From Psychroserpens damuponensis (GTDB lineage Bacteria; Bacteroidota; Bacteroidia; Flavobacteriales; Flavobacteriaceae), in contig NZ_JXJO01000003.1 in the NCBI RefSeq assembly GCF_000826655.1, forward strand, positions 1 to 64,000: a DNA stretch of 64,000 bases, written 5' to 3'. A program made the translations under genes and the position numbers. Under the pieces are notes generated by a model. That model worked only from the letters and a program-made list of their open reading frames with translations, was not told the origin of the DNA and made no database searches. Shown here in pieces: positions 61,945 through 64,000 of this stretch; the first letter of the stretch is position 1; each line of letters starts with the position of its first letter.

Positions 61945-64000
61945 ATGAAGAAAACCATTGAAGCTCCTGTAGCTAGAATAATTCCGAAGGAATTAGAAAT
62001 CCATAACGACTTAAGAATAGATAATTATTTTTGGCTTAACCAAAGAGACGATCAAAATGTGTTAGATTATCTCAATGCAGAAAATGAGTATTATGAGAAA
62101 GAAACAGCGCACACCAAAGAATTTGAGGTGCAGCTTTTTGAAGAAATGAAAGCTAGAATCAAGGAAGATGATTCTTCAGTTCCTTATAAATACAATGGGT
62201 ATTGGTACATTGTTAGATATGAAAAAGGGAAAGGTTACCCTATTTATACACGAAGAAAAGAAACGCTAGATGCTGAAGAAGAATTGCTTTTTGATTGTAA
62301 TAAAATGGCAGAAGGCCATGCTTATTTTAAATTAGTTGGGTTAAGTGTGAGTCCAGATAATACTATGATTACTTTTGGTATGGATCTCACTGGTAGACGA
62401 CAATATACATTACAAATTAAGAGCTTGATTACAAATGAGGTGTTTTCAGATGCCATTGAAAATACGACAGGTTCTTCTACTTGGGCAAATGATAATTCAA
62501 CCTTGTTTTATGCTAAAAAAGATGAGCAAACCTTAAGGTCTAATGAAATTTATAAGCATAAAATTGGTGATTCTGAAAAGCAAGATGTGTTAGTTTTTAC
62601 AGAAGAAGATGATACCTTTGGCGCAGCAGTCTATAAAACAAAATCTAGAAAATATATTGTTATTGCTTGTTACAGTACATTAACAAATGAATTTCATATT
62701 TTAAATGCAGACACTCCTGATGAGCCTTTTAACTTATTTCAACGACGAATTCGAGGACTAGAATACAGTATATCACATTTTGGTGATCACTTTTATATGT
62801 TGACAAATAAAGACGAAGCCATCAATTTTAAATTGATGAAAACATCAGAAACAAAAACTGAAATTGATAATTGGGTTGAGGTAATCGCACATCGTGAAGA
62901 GGTTTTGTTAGAAGATATTGAGATATTTAAAGATTATTTAGTAATCAACGAGCGTACCAATGGCTTAAATGAGATTAGAATCACACGTTGGGATAAAACC
63001 GAAGATTATTACTTTCCTTTTGATAATGAAACGTACACCGCAAATACTGGAACCAATGTTGATTTTGATACCGAAATTTTAAGATTTAGTTATAATTCGC
63101 TAACTAATCCAGCTTCGGTAATTGATTTCAATATGCGCACCAAAGAACGAGAAATCAAAAAAGAGCAACAAGTAATAGATGCTAGTTTTGACAAACATAA
63201 TTATACATCTGAGCGTATTTGGGCAACTGCCAATGATGGTACAAAAATCCCAATGTCTATTGTTAGACGAAAAGACACTAAGCTCAATGGTAATGCACCC
63301 TTACTTCAATATGCCTACGGAAGTTATGGTTCTACAATAGATCCTTACTTCTCTACCATACGATTAAGTTTATTAGATAGAGGTTTTATTTATGTAATAG
63401 CTCATGTTAGAGGAAGCGAGTACTTAGGCAGAGATTGGTATGAAAACGGAAAACTCCTAAAAAAGAAGAATACGTTCACCGATTTTATAGATTGCTCGAA
63501 ACATTTAATTGAGAACAATTATACTTCTGCAGCACATTTATACGCAATGGGAGGAAGTGCAGGAGGTTTATTAATGGGAGTAATCCTTAATGAAGCTCCA
63601 CAATTATATAATGGTATCATATCACAAGTACCTTTTGTGGATGTTATTTCTACAATGCTAGATGATACAATCCCTTTAACAACAGGAGAATATGACGAAT
63701 GGGGAAATCCTAATGATAAAGACTATTATGAGTATATAAAGAGTTATTCTCCTTATGATAATGTTAAGGCTCAAGATTATCCACATTTACTGGTTACTGC
63801 TGGTTTAAATGATTCTCAAGTACAATATTGGGAGCCAGCAAAGTGGGTAGCAAAGCTAAGAACATTAAAGAAAAATAATAACAAATTATTTTTTAGTACT
63901 AATATGGATGCTGGTCATGGTGGAGCTTCAGGAAGATTCGAATCTCTTAAAGAAGATGCTCAAGAATATGCATTTTTACTGGATTTAGAAGGTATTTTGG
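61945..64000 (+). CDS. ptrB: Oligopeptidase B, S9A serine peptidase (3' end outside window)
   Basis: 685 codons are visible; the frame runs off the window, probably about 20-25 codons before the end. The N-terminal beta-propeller part (YNGYWYIVRYEKGKGYPIYTRRK, TFGMDLTGRRQYT) is followed by the alpha/beta-hydrolase domain: nucleophile motif YAMGGSAGGLLMG, Asp in VTAGLNDSQVQYWEP, and His in NMDAGHGGASGR. Members cleave short peptides after basic residues. No signal peptide is seen. Two TTCCGAAG octamers (61929 in the leader, 61982 in the 5' coding region) lie close together. Confidence 0.93.
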   Translation, partial: MKKTIEAPVARIIPKELEIHNDLRIDNYFWLNQRDDQNVLDYLNAENEYYEKETAHTKEFEVQLFEEMKARIKEDDSSVPYKYNGYWYIVRYEKGKGYPIYTRRKETLDAEEELLFDCNKMAEGHAYFKLVGLSVSPDNTMITFGMDLTGRRQYTLQIKSLITNEVFSDAIENTTGSSTWANDNSTLFYAKKDEQTLRSNEIYKHKIGDSEKQDVLVFTEEDDTFGAAVYKTKSRKYIVIACYSTLTNEFHILNADTPDEPFNLFQRRIRGLEYSISHFGDHFYMLTNKDEAINFKLMKTSETKTEIDNWVEVIAHREEVLLEDIEIFKDYLVINERTNGLNEIRITRWDKTEDYYFPFDNETYTANTGTNVDFDTEILRFSYNSLTNPASVIDFNMRTKEREIKKEQQVIDASFDKHNYTSERIWATANDGTKIPMSIVRRKDTKLNGNAPLLQYAYGSYGSTIDPYFSTIRLSLLDRGFIYVIAHVRGSEYLGRDWYENGKLLKKKNTFTDFIDCSKHLIENNYTSAAHLYAMGGSAGGLLMGVILNEAPQLYNGIISQVPFVDVISTMLDDTIPLTTGEYDEWGNPNDKDYYEYIKSYSPYDNVKAQDYPHLLVTAGLNDSQVQYWEPAKWVAKLRTLKKNNNKLFFSTNMDAGHGGASGRFESLKEDAQEYAFLLDLEGIL

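Larger units (their letters stand above)
2464..61989. repeat. Over-represented octamer TTCCGAAG / CTTCGGAA, 28 copies across the window
   Basis: Copies by eye (left base): 2464, 2580, 3622, 3788, 7569, 8130, 10964, 16973, 17217, 19725, 20456, 20583, 23015, 23597, 25407, 29783, 36035, 37976, 38039, 42625, 47209, 50917, 53097, 55698, 58691, 58981, 61929, 61982. Sixteen read TTCCGAAG on the plus strand and twelve read the complement. Most have the extended form ATTTCCGAAGA. Twenty-six are in genes and two are between genes. Confidence 0.85.

Noticed and set aside
63921-63945. GATTCGAATC as a tRNA T-loop
   Set aside because: It lies inside the oligopeptidase B frame at the catalytic His region; no cloverleaf can be drawn around it.

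Overview
The window looks like chromosome of a marine-type Flavobacteriaceae bacterium (phylum Bacteroidota). The DNA is AT-rich. Several secreted proteins end in type IX secretion (T9SS) sorting domains. Many start codons sit just behind the Bacteroidota -7 box TAnnTTTG. The gene set is also typical: classical menaquinone pathway, EttA, Flavobacteria-type formimidoylglutamase, DUF2853, DUF2490, and a prfB with a programmed frameshift. No rRNA, tRNA, CRISPR array, insertion sequence, integrase or prophage was seen.

Layout. 1-2.2 kb: 3' part of a long repeat-built T9SS adhesin-like protein. 2.3-19.8 kb: the menaquinone genes in three blocks (menI-menF-menD, menB-menA, menC-CPBP protease-menE), mixed with DUF2853, an S1/CvfB RNA-binding protein, a C1 cysteine peptidase, an UPF0173 hydrolase, a short-chain dehydrogenase and a fatty-acid hydroxylase. 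The last two are separated by a nine-copy heptamer array. 19.8-24.4 kb: a minus-strand operon of an acyl-CoA carboxylase beta subunit, two diverged tandem paralogues resembling DUF2927, and an MFS transporter. 24.6-26.7 kb: DoxX, FMN reductase, MarR regulator and pirin, a probable redox/electrophile-response unit with a palindromic operator candidate. 27-30 kb: ettA, two tiny membrane proteins and a lipoprotein of the metallo-beta-lactamase fold.

30.3-39.6 kb is the most interesting stretch: a same-strand cluster of a soluble coiled-coil protein (possibly TelA-like), a 60-residue membrane peptide, a conserved hypothetical, an AAA+ ATPase with an Asp-Asp Walker B, a Nudix hydrolase, another conserved hypothetical, and two membrane proteins. 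No described system is recognised here. It reads as an AAA+ remodelling machine with a coiled-coil partner and a membrane platform. It is followed by a decayed membrane-protein gene, a lipoprotein, and a remnant of a second copy of the decayed gene.

41.4-45.8 kb: histidine-utilisation genes (hutG-type formimidoylglutamase, hutI) with a GNAT acetyltransferase and a transglutaminase-like protein. 45.8-49.3 kb: two FG-GAP/VCBS repeat T9SS proteins in tandem. 49.4-64 kb: fumC, a TonB-dependent receptor, arsC-like, prfB with the CUU-UGA-C +1 frameshift, a DUF5117-type zinc metalloprotease, a threonine aldolase, a T9SS gene broken by an in-frame TAA, a YbaB nucleoid protein, and the 5' part of oligopeptidase B.

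At whole-window scale, the octamer TTCCGAAG (reverse complement CTTCGGAA) occurs 28 times by eye, where about one would be expected from base composition. It appears on both strands, in all six coding phases and between genes, which looks like selection or insertion at the DNA level.
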